Part shown: positions 1-9,582 of the stretch, in pieces | Numbering within the stretch: the stretch's first letter is position 1 | Layout: each line of letters opens with the position of its first letter | Translations under genes and position numbers: made by a program | Notes under the pieces: model-generated | What the model was told of the DNA's origin: nothing | The model's database searches: none | The model's input: only the letters and a program-made list of their open reading frames with translations | Source of the DNA: Pelargonium cotyledonis | Taxonomy: Eukaryota; Streptophyta; Magnoliopsida; Geraniales; Geraniaceae | Reading direction: 5' to 3' | DNA: 31,088 bases | Assembly: GCA_036897625.1 (NCBI GenBank) | Contig: JAYMTA010000336.1 | Span: 1 to 31,088 of the forward strand

Positions 1-445
1 CTCCAATGCCACCTTCAGAGCCTCCACCAATACCACCGCCCTTTCCACCTCCGGAACCTCCACCAATACCACCACCCTTGCCGCCTCCAGAGCCTCCACC
101 GATACCACCACCATGTCCGCCTCCGGAGCCTCCTCCAATGCCACCACCTACACCACCACCCTTGCCACCTCCAGAGCCTCCACCAAGACCACCACCCTTG
201 CCACCTCCACCGATACCACGACCACCGCCTCCCCCAATGCCACCACCAGAACCTCCACCTACACCTACTCCTCCACCACCACCCTTACCACCTCCTCCTC
301 CAAAACCTCCCCCTACACCACCACCTTTCCCTCCCCCAAATGTTTCTTTCTCAATTTCATGTCCTTGTACCATTATTCCCATGACTATCATCACCAACAC
401 TAACCCTAAACTCAACCATCCAATATTTCTTGAGAACCTCCCCAT
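1..445 (-). CDS. Secreted glycine-rich protein, 3' end beyond window
   Basis: Read on the minus strand, the ATG at 445-443 opens a frame that stays open for 148 codons to the window edge, so the C-terminus is missing. Residues 1 to about 28 form a signal peptide: a short basic start (MGRFSR) is followed by a hydrophobic run and a likely cut near VQG/HE. After a short charged stretch (HEIEKETF) the rest is almost pure glycine blocks of the form GGGxGGG, with K, I, S, V, H or L as spacer. The 3' half is a tandem array with a 12-residue (36-bp) unit. This is the plan of class I plant glycine-rich cell-wall structural proteins, which are exported and reinforce the wall; the wall role is inferred from the family. 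A TATA box lies 78-87 bp upstream of the ATG. The proline-rich plus-strand frame here is its antisense shadow. Confidence 0.85.
   Translation of the reverse strand, partial: MGRFSRNIGWLSLGLVLVMIVMGIMVQGHEIEKETFGGGKGGGVGGGFGGGGGKGGGGGVGVGGGSGGGIGGGGGRGIGGGGKGGGLGGGSGGGKGGGVGGGIGGGSGGGHGGGIGGGSGGGKGGGIGGGSGGGKGGGIGGGSEGGIG
14..236 (-). repeat. 36-bp tandem repeat inside the glycine-rich ORF
   Basis: The plus-strand phrase cctccaccaatacc or a close variant recurs at 21, 57, 93 and 129, a spacing of exactly 36 bp. A further copy at 177 is offset by one extra 12-bp subunit. Each unit encodes 12 residues (GGGxGGGIGGGS). The period keeps the reading frame, so copy-number change would alter protein length without frameshift. 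Confidence 0.75.
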
Positions 446-522
446 GTTTCACTCAACTCTGAAAAGAAGCACAAATGCTTGTTACTCGCTAGTGTGTGAA
501 ATGGGACAGTGGATACATAACT

Positions 523-532
523 CTATTTATAG
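523..532 (-). promoter_or_regulatory. TATA box of the glycine-rich protein gene
   Basis: On the minus strand the sequence reads CTATAAATAG, a textbook plant TATA box. It lies about 80 bp upstream of the ATG at 445, which leaves room for a short 5' UTR of roughly 45-55 nt. This supports the start choice and the idea of a regulated, strongly expressed gene. Confidence 0.75.
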
Positions 533-1165
533 AGGATTAGCATGTAAGTGTGCATTATTAGTGATGCTGAAAACAGACAACTATGTGGCCTCAGATTTCA
601 ACAAATTTTGACACAATACCCTCGTGGCCGGTGAAATCAATTTAATGCTCTGCAACTCTCAACCAACTTCCTGCGTTCTGTTCCCTGAGCTCAAGTACAT
701 ACGTGTCAAGTACTCACAGCTCAATCACTATAAAAATCTGTTTTCCACGTATTCACACCAGAATCCAAGAAATAAAAAAGAAGATGTGAACGCCAAAAAA
801 TAGTCAAAAGTAAAATTAAGCTTCTAGTAAAACGGAACAAGATTTCATATCCTTTTATTTATCCTACAACATCTTGTTCTCAACAACCAGATCTCTCGCA
901 ATTCTCTCAAGTCACTTTCCTTTCTACTGGTCATTCAATTTCAAAAACATACATTAAAAGATAAGGCTATTCGTCAATCATTTAACAATGCCGACAATCC
1001 TGCCTGTAAATTTGCCTGATTGTGATTGCACCAAACAATGGTGTGTCAACATTTCATCTCTCTTTTCCCTAAACAAAATTAATTAATAATGGTTTCATCT
1101 AACCACTCCATGCTATTGATGATAATTTCAACCATCATACAGAGCAAATTTGAAAAACTTACTCA

Positions 1166-1402
1166 TCAAGTGACTGTAACACGCATTATTGGATTATGTT
1201 GAATTTGCTTTTGTAAAAAATTATGAGAAAACTGACCTCCATTTTCAGTACTGCTCATGCACCGCATTTGTGCTTGAACTTGTCGCAAGCGCCTATCTTG
1301 CAAATAAAAGGACTCCATCCTGGCGGAGCAATGGCGGTGCCATATTGGCTGTTTTAATCTCTTTTGGTTGGATGAAATTAAGCCTACAGATCCAGAAAAC
1401 AC
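1166..1402 (-). other. Exon-like open frame of unknown identity
   Basis: A minus-strand open frame with an internal ATG, starting MESFYLQDRRLRQVQAQMRC, whose residue composition looks more like real protein than the surrounding DNA. A possible donor (GGAG followed by GTCAGT) lies within it. I cannot assign a family. It could be a decayed exon, part of a non-coding transcript, or chance. Confidence 0.2.
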
Positions 1403-1772
1403 ATGAACTCAACCAACATCAAAAGAAGCAAAAGAAACTACTACTACAGTTTATAACTGTAATAGGTTAAAAAATACAGAGCACAATGTTTTTTACTAAA
1501 ACTTTTATCCAAAGACAGCCAGATCAAGCTTCAACTGAATTACTCTACCCATATATGTTACTCTTGCAGACAAACAATCTAATTTGTGTCATCTGTGCAT
1601 GAAAAACTGTAAAATATGTGTTGTAGTCTATAGATAAAGAAAACGATAGAAAATCACCATGTTTTATGCTCCATCATATACCCCCAATCAACTTATGTGT
1701 ATGTGGTCTCAAGTTATTAAAATCAATGCATGTATCAAACAGTATATACTGATCGAAGTGAATGTAACCTTC

Positions 1773-1789
1773 TATATATATATATATAT
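1773..1789. repeat. (TA)n microsatellite
   Basis: An uninterrupted run of about eight TA dinucleotides in the gene-poor region. No function is suggested. Confidence 0.8.
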
Positions 1790-2311
1790 GTACTTCATGT
1801 AGATTTTAATATCTGTTTAGTCGTTTTGGATGATACAGATATGAGATAAGATGGTAGTGTGTCACTCCCTGCTTAGTTACCAAAATGTGACGGAAAGTGA
1901 TCAATCAATGATATCTTTCTTTCATAAAACACGCACTTCAGTAATTGAGCGTGACTGCCAACGTTATCTATTTAGATAACTGATGCTCGATTTCCATCTA
2001 ATTGTTGGCAAAAACTGTTTGTTGCGGTCGTTCACCGGTATTTTGTATTGAACATTATTATTTCCATGAATCTAGATAAATTCAGTAAGATACACAAGAC
2101 TCCAATTGAAATTATGTACCATTCCCCCATTCAGATTCAGATATATCTAATAAGGTACAAAACGCTCCATATTCCAAATCCAAATAAGATATATCTATAA
2201 TTAAGATCCAGGTGTCTCCCTGCTCATGAACAAAGCAAGCATGAGCAACTACTACAAAGATAAACACTGTATATCTTAAAAAGGTTGAATTACCTGTGGG
2301 AAGTTGTTAAA

Positions 2312-2467
2312 TCATAAAACACAATCCAAGAGTTGAGCCTGGCCGGGAACAACATCTCCACCAATTGCCATGCCTTCGGGAATAACAGAGTTTACGTAGC
2401 GCCAATTTACATACTGATAAAAATATTGGCAAACCAATCTATGTACCTTATAAAGTTCATTCCACAT
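2312..2467 (-). other. 51-codon ORF, unidentified
   Basis: A minus-strand frame from ATG at 2467 to TGA at 2314-2312. It begins MWNELYKVHRLVCQYFYQ and contains the phrase IPEGMAIGGDVVPGQAQLL, which reads like genuine protein. A splice-acceptor-like TTGCAG directly precedes the frame at 2474. Further upstream on the same strand, near 2900-2830 and 2790-2650, are other short open stretches, one of them hydrophobic, which could be decayed exons of the same locus. I recognise no family. It could be the last exon of a degenerate gene or a chance ORF. Confidence 0.25.
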
Positions 2468-3267
2468 TCCACCCTGCAACTAGAATAAGTTAACAGATTT
2501 TGAGACAATAAGACGGAAAACAAAAAGATAATGCATGAAACTTGGAAACTAAAGATATGATGATGTATGCGGAGAAGAAGATATATATGGGGATTATATA
2601 CTAACTCATATCAAGACAAATCCAACAGGTCCAGGTCTGTAAAGCTAGCACTGGATAATATTGTAAAATCTTCCAACAGGGTCACGGATTTTAAATGTCC
2701 TGGCTATGATTTTCCCAACTGTAACCAGCCCAATAACTACCAGCAGATACTGCACAGCATAATGATAGGCAGTACTATAATTAGCAGTTGTGAGATTTAA
2801 CTAATCATATAATCTTTGCAAACAGCTTCCTTGAGCAAATGCAATTAACTAGCCTTTGAATGTGCTGAACAAGCTGCTTTAATGCTTCAAGGGATGATTC
2901 ATAAGGATCAGTTCATAAAAGTTCAGAACTGTACGTAATTTCACATCAACCTCCATAAAAAGATCGAGCTGGTATATTAGTTTCTTCTAGACCAGAAAAC
3001 AAGAGCTTCTGAAACCCATCAGAACTTGGTTAATTATTCCAGCAGTAGATATATATTTACATATATATATAGAGTCGTGTTTTTTTTAATAGATAAAGGC
3101 TATAAGTAACCTATAACCATCTCATTTACTAGTTGAATACCTAAATTTGATTGAAATATTCAGGAAAGAAGTTCAGTTGACTGGTGTGTAATTGTAAATG
3201 GTGTTACGATGATTTTATCAAACATTAGAACGGAATAAACAAGACCTATCCTACACTATATAGCAAT

Positions 3268-3345
3268 CCCTCCATCCTAAAATAAGTATAGTGATTTCCA
3301 TTTTGAAAAAAATTGGTTAGTGCTTTATATTTCTTCTTGTATCTA
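3268..3345 (+). mobile_element. Stowaway-like MITE, left-end fragment
   Basis: The phrase ccctccatcctaaaataag resembles the conserved Stowaway terminus (CTCCCTCCGTCCCAAAATAAG). The next bases share a short aaattggttagt-type motif with the complete element found at 23237-23436. No matching right end is visible within the following 400 bp, so this would be a solo or decayed end. Confidence 0.4.
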
Positions 3346-3631
3346 TTGCACATGTGTTGTACCATAATAAGACCTGCATAACTGAGTAACGTATCTGAAC
3401 TTTAGTACCTTACTATTTTTTAAACCCATTAAATCTGTCCATTGAAATTAAAAATGACTTTTCTTATGACAAAAAATTCATATTTCGGCATGAATAATAA
3501 CTCAATTTTTATTCACAATCTTGAATAAAAATATTAATATCCAAACAGTACCTAATTTCGACTATTTGAATGTTGTTGAACAAATTGGACCAGTAGTCTG
3601 GAATGACCGAACCCCTGACCAGCACCTATTT

Positions 3632-3652
3632 CTGATTAATTCCATTAATCAG
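3632..3652. repeat. Perfect short hairpin
   Basis: Arms ctgattaat and attaatcag are exact inverted repeats of 9 bp around a 3-base loop. It lies about 300 bp beyond the GUN1 stop codon, in noncoding DNA. It may be chance in AT-rich sequence. Confidence 0.5.
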
Positions 3653-3952
3653 CTCATTTTACACTAAAAATTTAAAATTTATCCAACCTGTGCGTATTCA
3701 AATCCGATACAAAACCCATACCACGGATTCGAATCTGATCAGAAATCTGCAGCGTTTCTGTTACTTGGTCTGGCAAGCTATCTATGTTTGGAGTACTGAA
3801 ACTTTTATAACAGTTCATAGTTCAGCATCTGAAGGCACAAAGGGTTCATAAAAGAGAGTATGGTATATGATCATTTCTTCAACTTACATAATAATTACAG
3901 GGAGTTAACGCAGTCAAAGGATCAACAAAAAATGGGAACATGGTATAAATAA

Positions 3953-6900
3953 CTACAAAGGTTGCAATTGCAAGTTAGACATTTGATCAAACCTAGTACT
4001 CTGTGTTTGACCTCTATCATCATGAAGAACAAGCAACTTTAGTGTGCCAGATTCTCTCAACCATGCAGCTACCAGAGATCCTGATGATACAAATCTCCCT
4101 ATATTACACCTTGCTACCCGAAAGGGTGCGCCCATGCCAGTCAGTTGGGCCTCAATGGATCGCCTTAGCGTGCTGCCACCGACTACTTTGCTGTGTTTGC
4201 CCCAGCCAGTCAAAATGCTGAAGAACATATAAACAGCGTATCATTCATTTTTCGTTTGTGATTATATAACGGTATTCAATTTTCGAATGAGCAAGAAATC
4301 ATCACACACCTTAATAGTTTTGGCAACGTGTGGCCTTCAAATACGATGGAACGTATATTTAGCAACCAAGCGTGAACCATTGCCCGAGCAGCCCCAGAAG
4401 ACATCAGATGCAAATCCAAGCAAGAATCAGACCAGAAATTCTCCCATACTTGGCGCCGCCTGCCTTCGAGCACAACCAGCTGGGCTCCTCGTTTCTGAAA
4501 TGAATAGTACCAAAATTTAGAACATGATTTTGAGTTGCAGCTTGTTCCAGAAAAACAAACATTGAGCTATTAATTACTAAGAACCGACCTGACCAAAGTG
4601 CCATAGCATGTCGGTTAGGGCATTATAAAAGGCAGATGCACTAGAAGAATCCATATGATTCACTTCATTAAACAAGGACTGAGCTTGAGCCCAGACATTC
4701 TCTCTGAAACCCATAAGAAGACCGTGTGCCACACCATACACCTGACTGTCAAACAATTGGAGCTCCTCCAATAACATGGAGGCATCTTCAAATGAATTAC
4801 ACCGGCTGCATACAGAAAGGGAACACAAAATGAGATTTACCCATATTTACCACAAAAAGTGAACATATTATACTAACAAATAAATAACAGAACATTGCAA
4901 GAGGAACCAATGACATGTAGAGACAATTTCCCAGTCCACAACTTAGTAAGGGAACAGGATTTGCTGATAGTTTTTATGAGGCAGACATGATAGCTATTAG
5001 CAAACAACTCTTAATGTGGTCTTAATCCATTGGCTAACAATAAACTAATTGTTTTGCTGGACAGTTACCATGTTCATTACTCTATGGCATCTACAAATAA
5101 AGAGATTCCATGCTCTATATTCACACTTGCATAATTTATAAAATTTCCTACTTATTTACTTAAGAATGCAACATACACGGGGTCCTTACAACATTTGGTA
5201 TAACAATAAGCCCAGTCTAAATACCCAGATCCATAATATAAGTAAAATGCCTCAAGAAGCTCTGGCATTGGTAATAAAGCTCAGTAACCCAAAATTGGAA
5301 AAAAAAATGAAGCCAAAAGCTCTAATAAGCACTCTCAGGTGTTGTCGCAAGGTAAAGTAAATTCAAAAGGCTCAATACATAAAAATGAAGTGAGACCATT
5401 ATGTAACAATGACATAATCTGGAAGAGACTGACAATTAAACTACAATAAATTAGGAAAGATTTAAAATATAAGCAAATCTATAATCGTGGAGTTGTGGCA
5501 TTTGTTTTGTATATTCTTCATTTTACAAAGCCATCAGTTTACTAAAAGTAAGAAAGATAAGACAAAGTAACATACCTGCAAGCATTTAAAATGGCTGAAA
5601 AGGTCACAACGTTCGGTTTGATTTCCAGCTCATGCATCTTCTGGAAGACTCCTAAAATGCACAAGACTTCTTGCCTACCCCTGAAATCCTTCTTCAGATT
5701 ACCTGCTCTCTCAGCTGCAAGCTGACCAAAAATCTTTATGATAGAATTATTCTCCCTATCCACTGCCACATCACTTTCAGTGCCATCCTCACTATCCTTC
5801 AAAGCTAAAGATTGGATATGTAACTCACTAGCTTCATTGTTTGCACTAACTCCACTCTCTGCAGATGTTGATCTACCAAAGGCATCAATTATTGAATTAT
5901 AAGTGACAACATTTGGCCTAATTCCTTCCTTTGTCATCTCATCCAGCAACGAGACAGCAGATTCCACTAACCCATTCTTGCACAGAGAATCTATAAGTGC
6001 ACTGTATAAAACAACATCAGCCTTCAAGCCTGCCTTCTTAAACTCTCTAAAAATCTCCATTGCCTCCTGATATAAACCTCCCTTTGAGTACACATCGATC
6101 AATGTTGAGTAAGTTAACAAATTGGGCGATACACGTTCCGCTTTCATCTCTTGAAACACCTTCCTAACCTCAACATACTTCCCTTGTTTCCCATACCCAC
6201 CCAGAAGGGCATTATAGGTCACAACATCCTTTTTAATCCCAGAACCCTGCATCTCCTTGCATACATCCAAAGCCTCCTCGAACCTACCAAGCTTCGCATA
6301 AATTGAAAGCAGAGTATTGTATGATACTCTATCCAAGCGAATACCCAAGAACTTCATTTCATTGAATAGATTTAAAGCATCATCTAATCTACCAGTCTTA
6401 GCATATCCATCAATCATAGTACTATAAGTCACCACATTTGGCAAGATGTTCTTGGATGGCATCTCCGACATGATCTGAAAAGCCATGTCCATCTGCCCAC
6501 CTTTACAAACAGCATCTAAAAGTGTATTATAAGTAAATATATCTTGATCAATACCTCTTTCCAACATCTCACTAAACAAATTCCGAGCAGCCACCCATAA
6601 TCCCCCGCGACTGCAGACGGCAAGGAGGGAATTAAAGGTAATCCTATCGGGCTGAACCCCACTCCTCAACATTTCATCGAAAATCTCTGCAACCCTCTTA
6701 AATACGACACCTCCTTTTCCACAAGCATCAATCACAGCATTGTAAGTGACCAAATTCGGCTTCAAGCCAGAATTTTTCATTGACTCGAGCAACCCAATAG
6801 CCTCATTACAGAACCCGCTTCGCCCATAAGCACTAATTAAAGCTGAAAATGCATAAACAGTGTTCCCATAGCCCTCTTACACGGCCGTCTCGAAAACGCT

Positions 6901-7527
6901 CTTTGCAAGCTGGACCTTCCCTAACCTACCAAGGATGCTAATCATGGAGCTGGCCAATTTCCCCTGCTCGTTCCTCCTCTTCTCCCTCCTCACGGCAAAC
7001 TCGAAACACCGAATCGCCTTCGACCATTCGCCCCTGTTGCCCAGCTCCCGGAGCAAAAAGTTGTAATCATCAGACCCACAGAGCTTGGACTCGAAACCAA
7101 ACAACACGCTTTCGAGGCCCTTATCGTCTTTACCCAATTGAACCAGTTGCTGCAAAGCTTCTTCAGCTAGAGAGGAGTGGCGGGTGCCCATGGTGGTCTT
7201 CTGGCGCCCAAAGTGCATCTTGGAGACGAAGCGGCGGCGGCCGGAGAAATCGGAGACAAGCTCGGATTTTTGGGAAGGGAGGGGAGCCAGAGGAGGGAAG
7301 GCAGGGTTCTGATTCTGAGAGATAGAGGGTGCGGCGGAGGCGGAGGCGGAGGCGGTTGCGGCGGCGGCGGGCTTCGCAACGTTCCGAGGCGACGGAGAAG
7401 GCTTGGTTAGGCTGACCTTTTGGGCAGCCCATCGGTGGTTCTGGCGGTGGTTGTTTTGTGAGTACTGGTGGTTTTGGTAGGGCTTTGATGCTGTAATCGA
7501 GCATTGCGGAGGAGTCGAAGAAGCCAT
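3953..7527 (-). CDS. GUN1: GUN1 homologue (plastid PPR-SMR protein) with one in-frame stop
   Basis: Four exons on the minus strand: 7527-5576, 4805-4589, 4494-4310 and 4217-3953, joined by GT-AG introns. They total 873 codons, close to the roughly 918 residues of Arabidopsis GUN1 (At2g31400). The N-terminus ([18 protein letters not shown]) is rich in S, P and A, as expected of a plastid transit peptide. A run of PPR motifs fills about residues 230-560 (for example [18 protein letters not shown]). A C-terminal SMR domain spans about 750-840 ([18 protein letters not shown], then [11 protein letters not shown]). GUN1 acts in the chloroplast in retrograde signalling, plastid protein homeostasis and editing. 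Identity with family sequence is high throughout. Codon 217 is TAA (6879-6877), at a position where homologues have a sense codon, and the same frame continues on both sides. This is either a nonsense allele or a sequencing error. Without it the gene looks fully functional. Confidence 0.93.
6877..6879 (-). other. GUN1: In-frame TAA in GUN1 exon 1
   Basis: The conserved stretch FETA...[12 protein letters not shown] is present, but between the V and E codons a TAA replaces one sense codon. Spacing matches homologues exactly, so there is no insertion, deletion or hidden intron. Truncation here would leave only the transit peptide and the region before the main PPR array. A single base change would explain it. 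Confidence 0.9.
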
Positions 7528-8088
7528 TACATATATATAAATATTAAAGTTAGTTAGTAAATTAACTATCCATACAAAAGGGCTTGAGTGTTTGGAGAGA
7601 GATTAATGGAGATTTTGTTAGGTTTAGGGTTTGGGTTAGGTTACAGAGAGAGGAGTTGGAGAAGAAGAAGCCAATTATCGGATACGGCGGAGATTTTGGA
7701 GAGAGAAAATAGGGAAGTTCGGAGAGGTTAGTGATAAGAAAAGTTAGGTGTGCGCGTGGGACTCGTCACCTGGTCGACTCGGCGCATTTTCTATTCGTTG
7801 CAGTGAAAATCGACCCCAACCAGCAATCTATTTATTTCCCATTTTAGCCCTCGTTACTGTATAGGACTACTGCTCCCCCAATCTGGACCGTCAATTTTTC
7901 ACACGTGAGAATTAGGTCTCTGCTGTACTGCACATTTGTCATCTGCTAAATTTTGCTTTATTATATTGTCTAGATTCAGTTTGACCTGAAAAAACTATGG
8001 AAATTTTGGTCTCTCACTTTAAAAATATTTGGTGATTTTATATTACAAATTTGTATGTTCAAAATAAATGTTTATTCCCATAAATCAA
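7528..8088. other. GUN1 5' region
   Basis: This holds the GUN1 5' UTR and promoter, including the telo-box and a GA-rich stretch at about 7590-7740, followed by AT-rich DNA. No further gene or element is visible. Confidence 0.5.
7624..7632 (-). promoter_or_regulatory. Telo-box upstream of GUN1
   Basis: The minus strand reads AAACCCTAA within the longer CCTAACCCAAACCCTAAACC, about 100 bp upstream of the GUN1 ATG. Telo-boxes are typical of plant genes for translation and ribosome biogenesis and are often near the transcription start. Its role here is inferred. Confidence 0.5.
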
Positions 8089-8106
8089 TTGTGTAATAAT
8101 ATTTTT
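8089..8106. repeat. Left target-site duplication of the LINE
   Basis: The sequence ttgtgtaataatattttt matches 8525-8542 (ttatgtaataatattttt) at 17 of 18 bases. It marks the insertion point of the truncated LINE. Confidence 0.8.
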
Positions 8107-8524
8107 TGGTGGTGGCTGGGTGTTGAGAGATAGCCAAGGAAGGTGGCTGGGTGGTGGTGCTAGGCGGTGGTTGGAAGGTGAGAAGCGGTCGGCCATGGTG
8201 GAGGGCTGGAGGCGATGGCATTGAGGGAGGCTTTGTCGTTGTTGAAGGGTCGAGGATGGCAAGGAGTTATTTCAGTTCTCGTGTTAGGGTCCGAAATGAA
8301 TGGTATTTATGATTTATTCATTAGTGGTTGTATTTGTTTTGCTAAATCATTTTAGAGGTTCTCATTTGTAAAACGATCAGTGAATGGAATCGCTCTTGCG
8401 CAGGCGGCTCGTTCTCTAACTGGTCGTATGTTTCGATTTTTTCCGGATTGTCCACCAGATATTGGACCGCTTATGCTTGTTGATTTGAGCCATTAATGAA
8501 ACTTATTTCCATTCAAAAAAAAAA
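8107..8524 (+). mobile_element. 5'-truncated LINE (L1-type) with poly(A) and TSD
   Basis: About 420 bp ending in a poly(A) tract (8514-8524). On the plus strand the frame LEAMALREALSLLKGRGWQG followed by VKRSVNGIALAQAARSLTG matches the RNase H domain at the end of plant LINE ORF2 proteins. It is broken by an in-frame stop and a lost segment, so it is dead. It ends with the usual LINE tail: a stop, an ATGAAACTTATTTCC-like stretch, then A's. The flanks carry an 18-bp target-site duplication (8089-8106 and 8525-8542, one mismatch). This shows one insertion event of an already truncated copy. Confidence 0.8.
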
Positions 8525-8542
8525 TTATGTAATAATATTTTT
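8525..8542. repeat. Right target-site duplication of the LINE
   Basis: It directly follows the poly(A) tract and repeats the left flank at 8089-8106 with one mismatch. That arrangement is expected for target-primed reverse transcription. Confidence 0.8.
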
Positions 8543-9582
8543 ATCATAGATCAATTGAGTTAGAAGTTTCGGCCAAAACATCATATAAATGAATATGGGC
8601 GAACGCTTCGCGCCCACTTAAATTTTGACGGAGATAGTTTTTTCTCGTTTCATAATTAGTATTTTAAATTTTGTATTCCTCTTCTTATAAATGGTATTTT
8701 GTATTTTGTATTTTTCAAATAAATTATACATAGTGTCACTATCACATCTCACGTGAGACACAAGAAATAATAAATATACATATAGAATACTATACACATG
8801 TTTGGTAAAGTTCCAATTCGAATCATATTTGAATAGATAAAATAATTTGAATCCGATCAAAAGAGACTAAATCACATTGAATTGAAGATAGATAAAATTA
8901 AGATTTTAGTTTAAAATAAATGAATTTGTCTAATCCAATCATACCCATATTTTTGGCAGATAAATCGAAATTGATCAGCTATATACAACTTTAAGTCGAA
9001 TTGAATTTCGGATAAATCAACTACTCTAAGTTCATAAGATGGACATGACATCGGAATATGGGATTCAACATTGACTGGTTTGGACTGTAGAGTAGAAAAG
9101 GAGCAGCATGTACAAAAACTAGGCTACATGTCTTCACTTCCAAGATTCTTCAACAAACCTCCCCAACCCCAACTATATTACTGTTTTGTCCTTGGACTGA
9201 GACTTCTTGGAGGATTTGGATGCAACCAAAGGAGCAAAATTTAGTTCGCCAAACAAAAATAGGAAATTATAAAAAGACAGCTTCAACGGCAATTTTAATG
9301 CAAAAATACACCGAAAAGGACAAAACTGGTAACCTGTTTATAAATTGCAGTAAAGAATAGCACATTTTTATAGTACTGCCGTAGAGCTGAATTAACCTAA
9401 TATTCATCTTTGTTTCATACTCAAAAATGAAGACAGACAACAAGCTTCTCTGGGATTTTGCACTTGCTGCTACATAAACCAGTATCGGAAAAACACTAAT
9501 CTCAATGGGTTAGCAACTAATTAGCTAAAAATTTAAAATTGGAAAACAGAAAACTAGTTTTAATACTCTGAATTGCTGCTCT
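8543..9582. other. AT-rich intergenic DNA and NOMO 3' flank
   Basis: About 1 kb with no convincing gene. Small open frames here have low-complexity, AT-driven composition. The part next to 9582 should contain the 3' UTR of the minus-strand NOMO gene, though I see no canonical AATAAA on that strand. Confidence 0.5.

Larger units (their letters stand above)
533..3952. other. Gene-poor intergenic stretch
   Basis: About 3.4 kb between the glycine-rich protein promoter and the end of the GUN1 homologue. It is AT-rich, with a (TA)n run at 1773-1789, a perfect 9-bp hairpin at 3632-3652, a Stowaway-like end near 3268 and several short exon-like frames on the minus strand, listed separately. The part next to 3952 should hold the GUN1 3' UTR. 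I see no complete protein gene and no RNA gene. Confidence 0.6.

Noticed and set aside
6-611. Long proline-rich ORF on the plus strand
   Set aside because: It is the antisense of the glycine-rich ORF. The minus frame has a signal peptide, an ATG and a correctly placed TATA box; the plus frame starts inside the repeat and has none of these.
2640-2680. Minus-strand TGTTGGAAGATTTTAC resembling a Copia LTR start
   Set aside because: No second LTR, primer-binding site or polypurine tract is visible nearby, so the match is too short to support an element.
3721-3740. ggattcgaatctg resembling a tRNA T-arm
   Set aside because: No acceptor, D or anticodon stems can be built around it; it is a short palindrome-like stretch.
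6880-6900. A hidden small intron removing the GUN1 stop
   Set aside because: Residue spacing around the TAA equals that of homologues, so any splicing would delete conserved residues.
7177-7410. Glycine-rich plus-strand ORF
   Set aside because: It is the antisense of the GC-rich transit-peptide region of GUN1, with composition explained by the alanine and proline codons on the other strand.
8059-8262. 67-codon minus-strand ORF
   Set aside because: It lies across the truncated LINE and its flank, and is antisense to the RNase H frame.
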